Source: Planctomycetota bacterium (GTDB lineage Bacteria > Planctomycetota > Phycisphaerae > Phycisphaerales > UBA1924). Taken from it: a stretch of DNA of 64,000 nt. The position numbers were made by a program, and so were the translations under genes. The DNA is taken from NCBI GenBank assembly GCA_018242625.1, contig JAFEBO010000008.1:496001-560000 (forward strand). Reading direction: 5' to 3'. Under the pieces are notes generated by a model. The model ran no database searches, had not been told where the DNA came from, and saw only the letters and a list, made by a program, of their open reading frames with translations. The first letter of the stretch is position 1; each line of letters opens with the position of its first letter. This document shows positions 1-8,420 of this stretch, one piece after another.

Positions 1-231
1 GGCGCCGGAAGTGGCGCGGAGGTGGACGCTGACCTGGTAGTCGGGAGGTGCGATGTCGTAGCGGACCTCACCCTGACCCGGAACATTGAGCTTGTCGTAG
101 GAGTCGGTCGCGGTGACGAAGCTGCCGGCGCGATGGAAATAGGCGCCGTTGAAGCGAAGCTGCAGGCCAGCGGAGCAGACTGCTGAAAGACCCGCCGCTG
201 CCAAAGTGGACCAGAGTGCGGATGTGCCCAT
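1..231 (-). CDS. Secreted protein of unknown function, N-terminal part (cut by window edge)
   Basis: Reading the minus strand from an ATG at 231 gives 77 open codons that run off the window at base 1. The N-terminus (MGTSALWSTLAAAGLSAVCSA) looks like a signal peptide with cleavage near residue 21. The mature part begins GLQLRFNGAYFHRAG and has a beta-rich, exported-protein character. A good Shine-Dalgarno (cggaggg) lies 8 bases before the ATG, which supports this start. I do not recognise the family. It may be another PEP-CTERM or dockerin protein like its neighbours, but the C-terminus that would show this lies outside the window. Confidence 0.65.
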   Translation of the reverse strand, partial: MGTSALWSTLAAAGLSAVCSAGLQLRFNGAYFHRAGSFVTATDSYDKLNVPGQGEVRYDIAPPDYQVSVHLRATSGA

Positions 232-418
232 CGTGTTGACCCTCCGGGATTCCAAGTTATCACGGGGGAGTGAGGGAGCAAGTGAAAAGTGGCTGGGGCT
301 CGTTACACTGCAAAGCTGGGGCTCCGGAGAGGCTGGAGCGGGGTGGCCGGAGCGCGGCGGGGTTGGGAGCCGAGCGCCCTTGGAACCGTTGGCGTGGGTG
401 GGAACGAATGGATGCCTT

Positions 419-1771
419 ATGCCGATCACGGGACGAGCATTGCGGGTCGTTGTTTTTGCGTGTGTCTGTGCGCTTGCGGCGTCGGGGCCGGCCGGTGCGG
501 AGCCGGAGCCGCAGCGGTCGCGCACGTTTGCCGAAGTGATCGGGCAGAAGTTCAAGGAGTGGGACAAGAGCCGCGACGGGGTGCTTTCGCCTGCTGAAGC
601 GGACGCTCTCATCGCCAGCCCGGCGGTGCGCGGTGAGGAAGCGGCGGCGCTGGCGGCGATCCGCAACGTGGTGCGTTCAACGACCTTTGATATTCAGCGG
701 ATCGACATGCCCTATCTCAAGCAGGCGCTCGGGGCGCACCAGGAGGCGGCTTCCAAGGCCGGGAAGCGCATCGAGGATGTGACGCTTCCGAGGTGGCCGA
801 ACTTTGAGCGTGCCTACCAGATTGCGCTGGCGCGGATTGCTGCGGCGTCGAAGGAATTGTGGGTGGGGGGCAAGCCGGCGCTGGAGCTGATACGCGCTGG
901 CGAGTTTGGGGATTACTACTTTGTGGCGATGGCGGGATGGATGGCGGCGTTCAAGCCCGAGCGGCTGATGGAGATCCTGACCACGCTGCCGAACGGGAAG
1001 TTCAAGGTCGATTTCGGGCCGCGCCAGGTGATCGAGGTGACGCCGCTCACGGAGGGGGAGATCGCGAGGGCGTCGACTTCCGGGGCGGAGGGGCAGTGGA
1101 TGGCGTTGCTGGAAAAGGGGCGTTACGCGCTTTACGTCCAGCAGTTTCCGCAGCAGAACAAGGAGAACGTGCCCGACCAGCCGGGGCGGAACGCGAAGCT
1201 GGAGAACGCGATCAGGCTTCTCTCCGGGCACGACAGCATGACGCAGTCGCTGCGGGTGACCAATCCGAGCACGCGCAGGGATCGTCCGGCCGGCGAAGTC
1301 GGCAACATGCCGGATCGCACCGTTCTGGAGCAATTGCGGAATCCGTTTGCGAACCGGATGATGGTGGGGGCACTGACGGCGGATGTGGGGGGGCCGCCGT
1401 ATCAGATGATGGGCTCCTCCATATATCCGAGCACGCCCTTGCCCGAGGGGATGCCGCCTTTTCACCCGTACGCGGTGCTGAGCGCGGGGTTGGACGGGGT
1501 TGTTGTGTGGGACCCGAGCGGGAGAGACTTTGATCCGGCTCCGGGCTCGCAGCACATCATGCCCGATCTGTGGAAGCCGGGCGGCGTTGGACCGGCGCAC
1601 GCGATGCGGGGCGGCATCATCAAGCTGCCTTTGAGCGAGTTTGCGCGGATCTTCCACTCGATGGAGATCGAGATGGTCGCGACGGCGAACGCGCCGGGCG
1701 AGCAGCGGGTGACGCCGAAGTCGCCGGCCGCGCCTGTTTCGCCGACGCCGCCCGCCAATCGGGGTAAGTAG
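419..1771 (+). CDS. Calpain-like (peptidase C2 fold) secreted protein, catalytic Cys replaced by Tyr, with EF-hand-like segment
   Basis: A 450-residue protein. The ATG at 419 is preferred over the more upstream open frame because the residues from MPITGRALRVVVFACVCAL form a signal peptide and the extension would overlap the divergent gene. Residues about 42-55 contain an EF-hand-like loop (DKSRDGVLSPAE). Residues 160-170 read RAGEFGDYYFV, matching the calpain GDC(Y/W)FL active-site block, but Tyr166 (codon 914-916) stands where the nucleophilic Cys should be. Further calpain-like landmarks follow in the right order: QWMALLEKGRYAL (compare LWPALLEKAYAKL), His349 in HPYAVL at the catalytic His position, and VVWDPSG with Asp365 at the Asn of NPWG. 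I infer a catalytically dead calpain-fold protein, perhaps a calcium-responsive scaffold or binding protein. The fold assignment rests on motif order only. Confidence 0.6.
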   Translation: MPITGRALRVVVFACVCALAASGPAGAEPEPQRSRTFAEVIGQKFKEWDKSRDGVLSPAEADALIASPAVRGEEAAALAAIRNVVRSTTFDIQRIDMPYLKQALGAHQEAASKAGKRIEDVTLPRWPNFERAYQIALARIAAASKELWVGGKPALELIRAGEFGDYYFVAMAGWMAAFKPERLMEILTTLPNGKFKVDFGPRQVIEVTPLTEGEIARASTSGAEGQWMALLEKGRYALYVQQFPQQNKENVPDQPGRNAKLENAIRLLSGHDSMTQSLRVTNPSTRRDRPAGEVGNMPDRTVLEQLRNPFANRMMVGALTADVGGPPYQMMGSSIYPSTPLPEGMPPFHPYAVLSAGLDGVVVWDPSGRDFDPAPGSQHIMPDLWKPGGVGPAHAMRGGIIKLPLSEFARIFHSMEIEMVATANAPGEQRVTPKSPAAPVSPTPPANRGK

Positions 1772-1792
1772 CGGGCGGGGCTGGGCGGAGTG

Positions 1793-2671
1793 TCAGGGGC
1801 AGAGCAGGTCGTTGTATGCGGAGACGAAGAGCACGAAGTCGGAATCATCGACGATTCCATCGTGATTGAAATCGGATGGGCAGCCCGCGGGCATGGTCGG
1901 GTCGGCGCATTCGAGAAGGTTGTAGGCCGTGACGAAAAGGACGAAGTCGGAATCGTCGACGAGCTGATCGCCATTGAGGTCGCAGGGGCAGGAGTTGGCG
2001 ATTTCGATCGTGAGCGTGGGGCGGGTGCCTGCATCGGTGTTTTCGTGTGTGGCAAACCGCTTGCTGCTCTGCGTGGTGTCTTCGTTGCCTCGCAGGATCC
2101 AGCCGTAGTTTGCGGCGGGATTGTCGAGCATGTACTGGATGTCGGCGATGAGCTTTGTGGAGCTCCAGGTGAAGGTGCCGGCGCCGCCGACAATTGTGCT
2201 GGCGGAAGGGGCTGCGATGAAATCGCCGCCGGGAGTGGCCCAGAACGAGCCCGGGGAGAAGCGGTGCAGCCAGGTCGCGTCGTTTGGTGCGGCGGGTGCG
2301 CCGCCACCCTGGCCGGAACCTGCGATTGATGTTGATTCACCCCAGGAGCTGGTAAGCCGGTGGAGATTGCAGGTTTGCGGGTCGGCGTTGTTGCCGTTCT
2401 GAGAGAGTGAGAGCAGAGCGCCGGTGATGGTGCTGCCAGATGGGACGCTACCGGCGATATCGAAGCGGAAGACGCATCGGCGGATGGTGGCGGGGAAGGA
2501 TGAGTTGACGCCAGCGAACATCGCCGAGCCTGAACCGTTGGAGAGTGAGCCGGTGTCGGATTGGTAGAGCGTGTTGTCGGAAACGGCGACGATGGTGATG
2601 GACGTGGCGAAGGCGTGCGACGTGCCCAGGGCGAGCGTGGCGAGCAGTAGCGAGTTACGGGCGGCTTTCAT
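1793..2671 (-). CDS. Secreted DNRLRE-type beta-sandwich protein with C-terminal GC-type dockerin module
   Basis: 292 residues. The start at 2671 (MKAARNSLLLATLALGTSHAFA) gives a clean signal peptide and follows a GAGG ribosome site. The body (about 24-225) has the pattern of the DNRLRE jelly-roll family: an early D-N-T-L-Y segment, RRCVFRFDIAG near residue 65, and the later GWILRGNEDT and RPTLTIEI strands. Residues about 231-292 carry two EF-hand loops (DLNGDQLVDDSDF and DFNHDGIVDDSDF), each followed by FVxAYN and a Cys, ending in LLCP. This is the tandem calcium-binding module called GC-type dockerin in Phycisphaerae. It likely anchors the protein to a cell-surface partner. The same module ends the GH64-like protein at 6528-7997. 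No catalytic residues are evident. Confidence 0.85.
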   Translation of the reverse strand: MKAARNSLLLATLALGTSHAFATSITIVAVSDNTLYQSDTGSLSNGSGSAMFAGVNSSFPATIRRCVFRFDIAGSVPSGSTITGALLSLSQNGNNADPQTCNLHRLTSSWGESTSIAGSGQGGGAPAAPNDATWLHRFSPGSFWATPGGDFIAAPSASTIVGGAGTFTWSSTKLIADIQYMLDNPAANYGWILRGNEDTTQSSKRFATHENTDAGTRPTLTIEIANSCPCDLNGDQLVDDSDFVLFVTAYNLLECADPTMPAGCPSDFNHDGIVDDSDFVLFVSAYNDLLCP

Positions 2672-2706
2672 TTTGACCTCATGCTGTTGGAGAGGGGGAG
2701 AAGCGA

Positions 2707-3402
2707 TCAAGCGGAACGCCGCCGGCGGGCGAGGGGGATGCACGCGAGCAGAGCGACCGTCGCGGGCGCGGGCACGGTCAGGCCGACGGCATCGACCCCG
2801 AAGTTGAACGCGTTGACGTTGTCGGTTTCGGCGAAGCGGAGGCGGATGGTCTGGCCGGCGCGGGAGGCGATGAGGGCGGAGATATCGAAGGCGAAGTCGG
2901 TGTATCCGGAAACCGGTGGCGAGCCCGACGGAGTGAGGAATAAGTTCTGGAGGATGTCGGCGGGTGCGATGGAGAACGGATCGGCGCCGGCGGCGAGGAT
3001 GTCGACGCGGGCCTGCTGGTTTAGGGCGGGGGTGGCCCAGTCGAGCGAGGATGGCGTGAAGAAGGCGGTGGCGGTGTTGTTGATGAAGAGTGAGAAGCGG
3101 AGGGTGGAAACGCCGACGTTTGAAGGAATGACGATGTCCTGATAGAGGACGTGAGATCCGCCGGCGGTTGAATCGGTCATGGCCGCGGCGAGGCCGGAGC
3201 GGGGCGAGGGAACGGTGAAGTTGTTGACCGGCGAGGTTGTGCCGGACTGGAGCAGGAAGGAGCCGTCGCTCCCGATCTGGTCGGCGCGAACCCAGCCGGA
3301 GAATCCTGATTCGAAGCTGCCGTTGTTTACGAGGTCCTGGGCGAGGGCGCTCGATGAGCCGGTAAGTAGCGATGCGGCGAGGATGTGCTTGGCGTATTTC
3401 AT
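2707..3402 (-). CDS. Exported jelly-roll protein with PEP-CTERM-like sorting tail
   Basis: 231 residues starting at 3402 (MKYAKHILAASLLTGSSSALA, a signal peptide). The mature start DLVNNGSFESGFSGW is typical of carbohydrate-binding-like or DUF642-like beta-sandwich domains, with LYQDIVIPS and IRLRFAETDN strands further on. The C-terminus has the PEP-CTERM layout: Pro-Ala-Pro, a hydrophobic run (TVALLACIPLA), then RRRRSA. In that family the tail is recognised by an exosortase and the protein is exported to the envelope. No exosortase gene is in this window. It lies head-to-tail between the DNRLRE protein and the sugar dehydrogenase, so co-transcription with the latter is possible (31-bp gap). 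Confidence 0.8.
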   Translation of the reverse strand: MKYAKHILAASLLTGSSSALAQDLVNNGSFESGFSGWVRADQIGSDGSFLLQSGTTSPVNNFTVPSPRSGLAAAMTDSTAGGSHVLYQDIVIPSNVGVSTLRFSLFINNTATAFFTPSSLDWATPALNQQARVDILAAGADPFSIAPADILQNLFLTPSGSPPVSGYTDFAFDISALIASRAGQTIRLRFAETDNVNAFNFGVDAVGLTVPAPATVALLACIPLARRRRSA

Positions 3403-3433
3403 TTGTGTGGATCCGGGGCGCGGAGGCTTGTGA

Positions 3434-4960
3434 TTACGGGTTGGTGACGAGAGCGGGGCGGCGGCTGATCTTGTAGATCGCGTTGTCGGTATTGGAGACG
3501 ACGTAGAGGTTGCCATCGGGACCCTGGACGATGTCGGGCGTGATGCCGAATCCGGTGCCGATCTGGAGGGTCTCGCTTTCGGTGCCTTCGAATTTCTGCG
3601 TGCGGAAGAGGTTGTCCGCGACGTGGTCAGCGAGGCGTGGATCGGCGGAGGTATCGACGTGGAGGCGGTCGGGGGTGAGACGGAGGCGGTAGAGGCTGCC
3701 TCCGTTGGCACCGACCTGCTGGTTGCTGCGTGCGGAGCCGATCCAGAGCGTGCCCGCATACTCGGAGCCGAGGGCGTTGCCGGTGACAAATGCGGTGCCG
3801 GCGGGGCCGATCTCGTATCGCCAGGAGAACTCGGGATCCACATAGACCGCGCCCGGGAGCATGAACATCCGGGACATGGCGGTGGCGGTGGTGTAGGCGA
3901 CACGCGTGGGCGGGTAGCGGTTCTGCTGGAGGGCGCTACCGAACTGCGTGGTTTCGATGGATTTGAAATCGGCGAAGCGTGCGGAGGGCCCGGCGAACTG
4001 GATCCAGCCGCCGTTCATGCCGGGGACGATGCGGTTGAGTTCGCTGTAGGCGTCGTCGGCGTTTTCGGTGTCCCAGAGGAAGCCGGAGGCGGGGTCGAAG
4101 GCCATGCCGAAGCCGTTGCGATGGCCGTAGGAGAAGATCTTCTGAATATTTGCGCCGACTTCGCCGCCGATGGCGGCGCCTGCCGCGAAGAAGGGGTTGT
4201 CGGCGGGTGAAGAGCCGTCCTGATTGAGGCGGAGAATGACGCCGGAGAGGTGGGCGTTGTCGGGAGCGGGCCCGCCGAAGGTGTCGTCGACAAAGGGGGC
4301 GGTGAGGAACGGACCGTTGGAGAGATTCTGGAGCCAGCCGCGGCGGCCCTGATCGCCCATGAAGATGTAGAGCTTGCCGTCGGGTCCGAAGCGGATGACG
4401 CCGCCGTTGTGATTTGCGGCGGGATTACCGGCGTTGTTGGTGCCGGGATGGCCGGGCACGGCGACGTTGTCGGTCTGGAGGGAACGCATACGGATGATGT
4501 TGGCATCCTGCGTGAAGGTGGAGCCGTTCCAGATGAAGCGATCGACGCGGTTGCCCAGGAGCGGGGTTTCGAGGGTAACGGAGGAGTCGGCGCCGGTGCT
4601 GCTTTCGGTCCAGCGGATGTAGGCGAAGGGAGTGCGGGGGAAGTCGGGGTGGAGTGCGATGCTCAGGAGTCCGCGTTCGGAGGCGGAGTTGACGGCAAGG
4701 TCCAGGACCGGGGTGGGATGGAGAACGCCTCCGGTGATGCGCTTGATCTGGCCCGAGGCTTTTTCCAGCACGAGGAAGTCGTTTGCGCCAAGAAAGACGA
4801 TTCCGATGGGCTGGGTCAGGCCGGTGTTGATGACAGTCGTGACCAGCAGGTTGGCGTCCAGCATTGTGGCGGGAGTTGTGTCGGCCGCGGCGAGCGGCGT
4901 GAGAAGGCCCAGGAGCGCGGCTGCAATGGATCTGCGGGTTGTACGGGCTGAGGTATTCAT
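3434..4960 (-). CDS. PQQ-type glucose/sorbosone dehydrogenase family protein, exported
   Basis: 508 residues. The ATG at 4960 follows a GGAG site and opens a signal peptide (RRSIAAALLGLLTPLAAA). The body has the six-bladed propeller signatures of soluble PQQ sugar dehydrogenases: LTQPIGIVFLGANDFLVLEK near residue 48, ERGLLSIALHPDF near 95-107, GGVIRFGPDGKLYIFMGD, YGHRNGFGMAFDP, and a final VQGPDGNLYVVSNTDN blade. Known members oxidise aldose sugars or sorbosone in the periplasm with bound PQQ. Many relatives are only annotated by fold and their substrate is unknown. The longer open frame to 5560 has no signal peptide or conserved residues and was not used. Confidence 0.85.
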   Translation of the reverse strand: MNTSARTTRRSIAAALLGLLTPLAAADTTPATMLDANLLVTTVINTGLTQPIGIVFLGANDFLVLEKASGQIKRITGGVLHPTPVLDLAVNSASERGLLSIALHPDFPRTPFAYIRWTESSTGADSSVTLETPLLGNRVDRFIWNGSTFTQDANIIRMRSLQTDNVAVPGHPGTNNAGNPAANHNGGVIRFGPDGKLYIFMGDQGRRGWLQNLSNGPFLTAPFVDDTFGGPAPDNAHLSGVILRLNQDGSSPADNPFFAAGAAIGGEVGANIQKIFSYGHRNGFGMAFDPASGFLWDTENADDAYSELNRIVPGMNGGWIQFAGPSARFADFKSIETTQFGSALQQNRYPPTRVAYTTATAMSRMFMLPGAVYVDPEFSWRYEIGPAGTAFVTGNALGSEYAGTLWIGSARSNQQVGANGGSLYRLRLTPDRLHVDTSADPRLADHVADNLFRTQKFEGTESETLQIGTGFGITPDIVQGPDGNLYVVSNTDNAIYKISRRPALVTNP

Positions 4961-5229
4961 GAAATGCTCCGAGGCGGGGATGCGGCGCATCGGGCGCGCG
5001 GCCGGGGGGACGCGACGGACAAGCGAGTGCGTTTGAATTCGCGCCGATCGGATCAAGATGTTCCGTGCCGCCGAGTGAATTGCAATTTCTGCGGGAGTGC
5101 GCGCGAGGAAAGCGGGAATGTGGGCGGTGACCACGTCGGGAGCGGGCGGCGCGCAGTGTGCCTCTGAAATTGGAAGGTGCAAATAAAACCCGGAGTGGGA
5201 AGCGATTTCTGCGCGTTCATTGGAGGGGA

Positions 5230-6303
5230 TCAGGGCCGGTCGGCATCGGGGCCGAAGCGATCGAGCACTTGGCTTCGCACGGTTTCTATGGCGGTGAGCA
5301 GATCGGGCTCGCCGCGGATGCAGGGCGGACAGTCTGGATCGCATCGCAGGGCGCTTCGGAGAATGGAACGCGCCGGATAGATCTGGAACGAGAGAAGGGA
5401 GGAGAGGTCGTAGCCGTCCACGTTCTGAAGGGAAGGAACTGTGAGAGGCAGCGGAGAGGAGCGGGGGCAGCAGTCGAGATCGGGAACAGTCCAGGGGTGT
5501 TTGGGGGTAACGAGACCGGTTTCGAAGTCGCGGCGGATGGCGACGCCGCCCTTCCACCATCTTTCATACACCATCTGAACCGCGCGGGCCTGGCAGTCGG
5601 CATCGACCACTTCGAGGTCCTCAAGGGCGATGCTGAGTTCGCGGGTGACGGCGAGATCGAAGGGCTCATCGGAGCGGAGCGCGCGTCCGGCGACGATGGC
5701 CGCGATGATGTGGGACGTCGCGTCGTCCCAGGTGAAGGCGGAGTTCTGCTCGGAAACACCGGGGATGGTTTGTTGTCCGAACCATGTGCCGATCTCGTGC
5801 CAGGTGGCGGCGATGACGGCAAGGCGCTGCCCGAGCACGATCGACGCTTCTGCGACCAGGTGTTCGCGCTGAGCGGGAGAGAGGCGGGACCACCAGTCGG
5901 GTTCGTGCAATTCGATCTCGTAGCGGGCGTCGCTCAGAGTGAAGGAAAAGCCGGGCGTGGAACCGCCGGACCCGAAGGACTGGAGGGCCTGACGGGAGCG
6001 GTTGCAAAGAAAGCGAGTCCAATCGATGGAATCGCGGATGTGGGAAAGGTCTATGAAGCCTGCGCGGCAGGTATACATGATGCCGCGGCTGGTCTCGGCG
6101 GGCTGGCCGAGTTTGTCCCACCAGGCTTCATAACGGTGCTGGCCCAAGTTGTTCGGGTCGGCGGTTGCGTAGAGCGTGAAGACTCCGGGAAAGGGGATGG
6201 AGCCGAGTCGATCGCGGGGGGGCTGTCCGGTTGTTGAAGCGCAGCTCAGGAGCGCGAAGTGTGCGGAGAGCAGGAGGCATGCGGGTGCCCACGTTCGTCG
6301 CAT
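5230..6303 (-). CDS. DUF4056-like lipoprotein
   Basis: 357 residues. The N-terminus MRRTWAPACLLLSAHFALLSCAS carries a lipobox (LLSC), so it is probably a lipid-anchored envelope protein. The body is rich in conserved-looking aromatic and acidic motifs: RYEAWWDKLGQPAETSRG, MYTCRAGFIDLSHIRDSIDW, a TWHEIGTWFGQQ segment resembling a helix with His and Glu, and a Cys-rich end (CDPDCPPC). The first two match my memory of the DUF4056 family, whose function is not known. The HEIGT stretch might bind metal, but it is not a standard HExxH. The gene stands alone, with about 270 bp of empty sequence downstream (4961-5229). Confidence 0.6.
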   Translation of the reverse strand: MRRTWAPACLLLSAHFALLSCASTTGQPPRDRLGSIPFPGVFTLYATADPNNLGQHRYEAWWDKLGQPAETSRGIMYTCRAGFIDLSHIRDSIDWTRFLCNRSRQALQSFGSGGSTPGFSFTLSDARYEIELHEPDWWSRLSPAQREHLVAEASIVLGQRLAVIAATWHEIGTWFGQQTIPGVSEQNSAFTWDDATSHIIAAIVAGRALRSDEPFDLAVTRELSIALEDLEVVDADCQARAVQMVYERWWKGGVAIRRDFETGLVTPKHPWTVPDLDCCPRSSPLPLTVPSLQNVDGYDLSSLLSFQIYPARSILRSALRCDPDCPPCIRGEPDLLTAIETVRSQVLDRFGPDADRP

Positions 6304-6527
6304 GTCTGTGTGATTGGGCGCACAGATGAAGCTGTTGTGGCGACGCTGATAAGGGCGGGCTCAGGGGTCGGGGGGGGGCGGACCTTTCGCGGCGCGGGGA
6401 GGGGTTGGCGTGGGCTATTGAATGGAATGAGCGTGGCGCTGGTAGTTCTCGGTCCTTTGCAATCTGTCCTTTGCAATACGAAGGGCTTTGGGTTATCATG
6501 ATCCACTCACCGGGAGGAAAGTCTGAA

Positions 6528-7997
6528 ATGCGTAATGGAATGATGCGTGTTGTTGCCGGGGCTCTTGCTGCCGGCGCGATGATGTCCTTGACTGCGACGG
6601 CGACCCCGCCGCTGACGATTGTGTTTAAGAACAGCTCCGGGCTGGCGGACAATCAGGTGTACATCGGCTTCCTGGGGAGCTCTGAAATCGCCGCCACGAA
6701 TGTTCAGACGGGCGCGCCGATTCAGCAGACTGCGTTCGGGGACACGCACTGGTACACGCTTGATCAGCTGCCGCAGGGGATCAGCCTGACCTCGTTTAGC
6801 GGACGGGTCTACATCGGGTACGGAGAGCCCTGGGTCTTTTTGAACGCCGGGTACGAGCCTTCGCCCTCCTCGAACGTTGATCCGAACTACCTGAAGCGCT
6901 GGGACAAAGTGGAATTCACGTATCGCGGCAACCAAGCGGACGTGGCGGACGTGACGTCGATTGATTACTACGGCATCCGGACGGGTGTGAAGGTTTTCAA
7001 GAATGGAACGTCCGGAACGCTTGTCAAGGAACTGAAGGATGCGACGACGCAGCAGGCGCTGGACGCGCTTGCGACTCTGACGACGCCGGCCAACGCGGCG
7101 GTGGTTCTGAACGGGAGCGATTTTGTCCGGATACTCGGGCCGAGTGTTCTGCCGGATTCGCCGCCGTCACCGTATCCGACCTTCCAGGCGTATCTGTCAT
7201 TTCTGCAGAGCACGTACCAGCCGGCGCACGGGGGCAAGATCGCACGGATCGAGGGCCACTTCGCGGGCACGAGCGATCCGATCACTCCTGAAAAGCAGGC
7301 TCAGAATTATGGATTTGATGCGATCCTGAGCCCGTCGCTGGACCTGACGCTGTCGGGGAGCGGCGATCTGATCGGGAGCCACGATATCCACATCACGGCG
7401 GCGGAGTTGAACAAGCCGACGGGGATCTACGGGGCGAATCCGGCGTTTCAGATCGATCAGGGCGATCCGATCAAGGCCCCCAATGACATTTACGGGTGGA
7501 TACTGGGCGACCTGCTGGCGGGGTTCAATATCGGCGCGATCGGCAGCACGGTCGTGGTGAATGGCACCGAGGTTGGCGAGATCAAGAGCCAGCAGTGGTT
7601 CACGCTGACGGAGATGTTTACGGCGCTGCAGCCGTCGCACCCGGGGTTCTACAACGCGTGGGCGAATGCCATGGCGCCGATTTCCGATGCTTACAACTTC
7701 GCGTATTCGGACCGGTTTGCTCCGGTGGTGGCGCCGCTTGATCCCGCGAAGGTGGACACCATGGAGATTGACATTGGTGATGCTGCCGCACCGAGCAACT
7801 GTCCGTGCGACCTGAATCACGATGGGGTGGTGGATGACTCGGACTTTGTGATCTTTGTCGGGGCGTACAACCTGCTGGACTGCACGGATCCGACCATGCC
7901 GGCGGGGTGTCCTTCGGACTTTAACGGCGATCACCTGGTGGACGACGCGGACTTTGTGATCTTCGTTCCGGCTTACAACGATTACGTCTGTCCGTAG
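6528..7997 (+). CDS. Secreted GH64-like beta-1,3-glucanase with C-terminal GC-type dockerin module
   Basis: 489 residues. The ATG at 6528 follows gggagga and opens a signal peptide (MRNGMMRVVAGALAAGAMM). Residues about 25-410 resemble glycoside hydrolase family 64 (laminaripentaose-producing beta-1,3-glucanase): IVFKNSSGLADNQVYIGFLG at the start, SGRVYIGYG, then WDKVEFTY and TSIDYYGI. Glu129 and Asp146 sit at the positions of the known catalytic acid/base pair, with nearly the same spacing (17 versus 16). Residues about 424-489 are the tandem EF-hand module NCPCDLNHDGVVDDSDF ... DFNGDHLVDDADF, ending DYVCP, nearly the same as in the protein at 1793-2671. The likely role is surface-anchored degradation of beta-1,3-glucan. 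Some GH64-like proteins also have thaumatin-like domains; none is clear here. Confidence 0.8.
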   Translation: MRNGMMRVVAGALAAGAMMSLTATATPPLTIVFKNSSGLADNQVYIGFLGSSEIAATNVQTGAPIQQTAFGDTHWYTLDQLPQGISLTSFSGRVYIGYGEPWVFLNAGYEPSPSSNVDPNYLKRWDKVEFTYRGNQADVADVTSIDYYGIRTGVKVFKNGTSGTLVKELKDATTQQALDALATLTTPANAAVVLNGSDFVRILGPSVLPDSPPSPYPTFQAYLSFLQSTYQPAHGGKIARIEGHFAGTSDPITPEKQAQNYGFDAILSPSLDLTLSGSGDLIGSHDIHITAAELNKPTGIYGANPAFQIDQGDPIKAPNDIYGWILGDLLAGFNIGAIGSTVVVNGTEVGEIKSQQWFTLTEMFTALQPSHPGFYNAWANAMAPISDAYNFAYSDRFAPVVAPLDPAKVDTMEIDIGDAAAPSNCPCDLNHDGVVDDSDFVIFVGAYNLLDCTDPTMPAGCPSDFNGDHLVDDADFVIFVPAYNDYVCP

Positions 7998-8068
7998 GTC
8001 TGAGCGGAACTTTCCATAGCCGGGGTACTGTTCGGAGCCGGTCGTGGGCGGCACCGGGAGGTAGCGGT

Positions 8069-8410
8069 ATGCGCGGATTGGCGATCGGGAGGCGTTTTGC
8101 GCTCGGGGTGGTTGTTGGTTTGGGCGCCGGAATCGGCGGAGCTGCGCTGCTTGGGCTTGGGCCGCCGGACGGGATCTATGTCGCGGACGGCGACCGGGTT
8201 ATTTTTTACACACCGCGGGTGACGGACCCCTGGAAGGTCATCGGCGTGGCTTCCACGGTGGAAGACGGGAAGACGTACCTGTTTCGCGTGTACGAGAACG
8301 GCGCTGTGGATTACCTGACACCGCTGGCGGGCCCGCGTACTTCGCTCGGAGTGGCGAACTGGACGCCGATCGCGATCGATCCGAAGTTATCGCGGTTGTC
8401 GCGGCAGTAG
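8069..8410 (+). CDS. Small membrane-anchored or exported protein, function unknown
   Basis: 113 residues behind a good ribosome site (ccgggaggtagcggt). The N-terminal half contains a Gly/Ala/Leu-rich hydrophobic segment (FALGVVVGLGAGIGGAALLG, residues about 10-29), either a membrane anchor or a signal peptide. The rest is a small beta-rich domain with IYVADGDRVIFYTPRV and TYLFRVYENGAVDYLTPL. I do not recognise the family. It lies downstream of the GH64-like gene on the same strand (71-bp gap) and converges on rarD. Confidence 0.6.
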   Translation: MRGLAIGRRFALGVVVGLGAGIGGAALLGLGPPDGIYVADGDRVIFYTPRVTDPWKVIGVASTVEDGKTYLFRVYENGAVDYLTPLAGPRTSLGVANWTPIAIDPKLSRLSRQ

Positions 8411-8420
8411 TGCCCGGCGT

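Noticed and set aside
149-418. N-terminal extension of the calpain-like protein
   Set aside because: It overlaps the divergent gene and its promoter, and the real signal peptide begins at 419.
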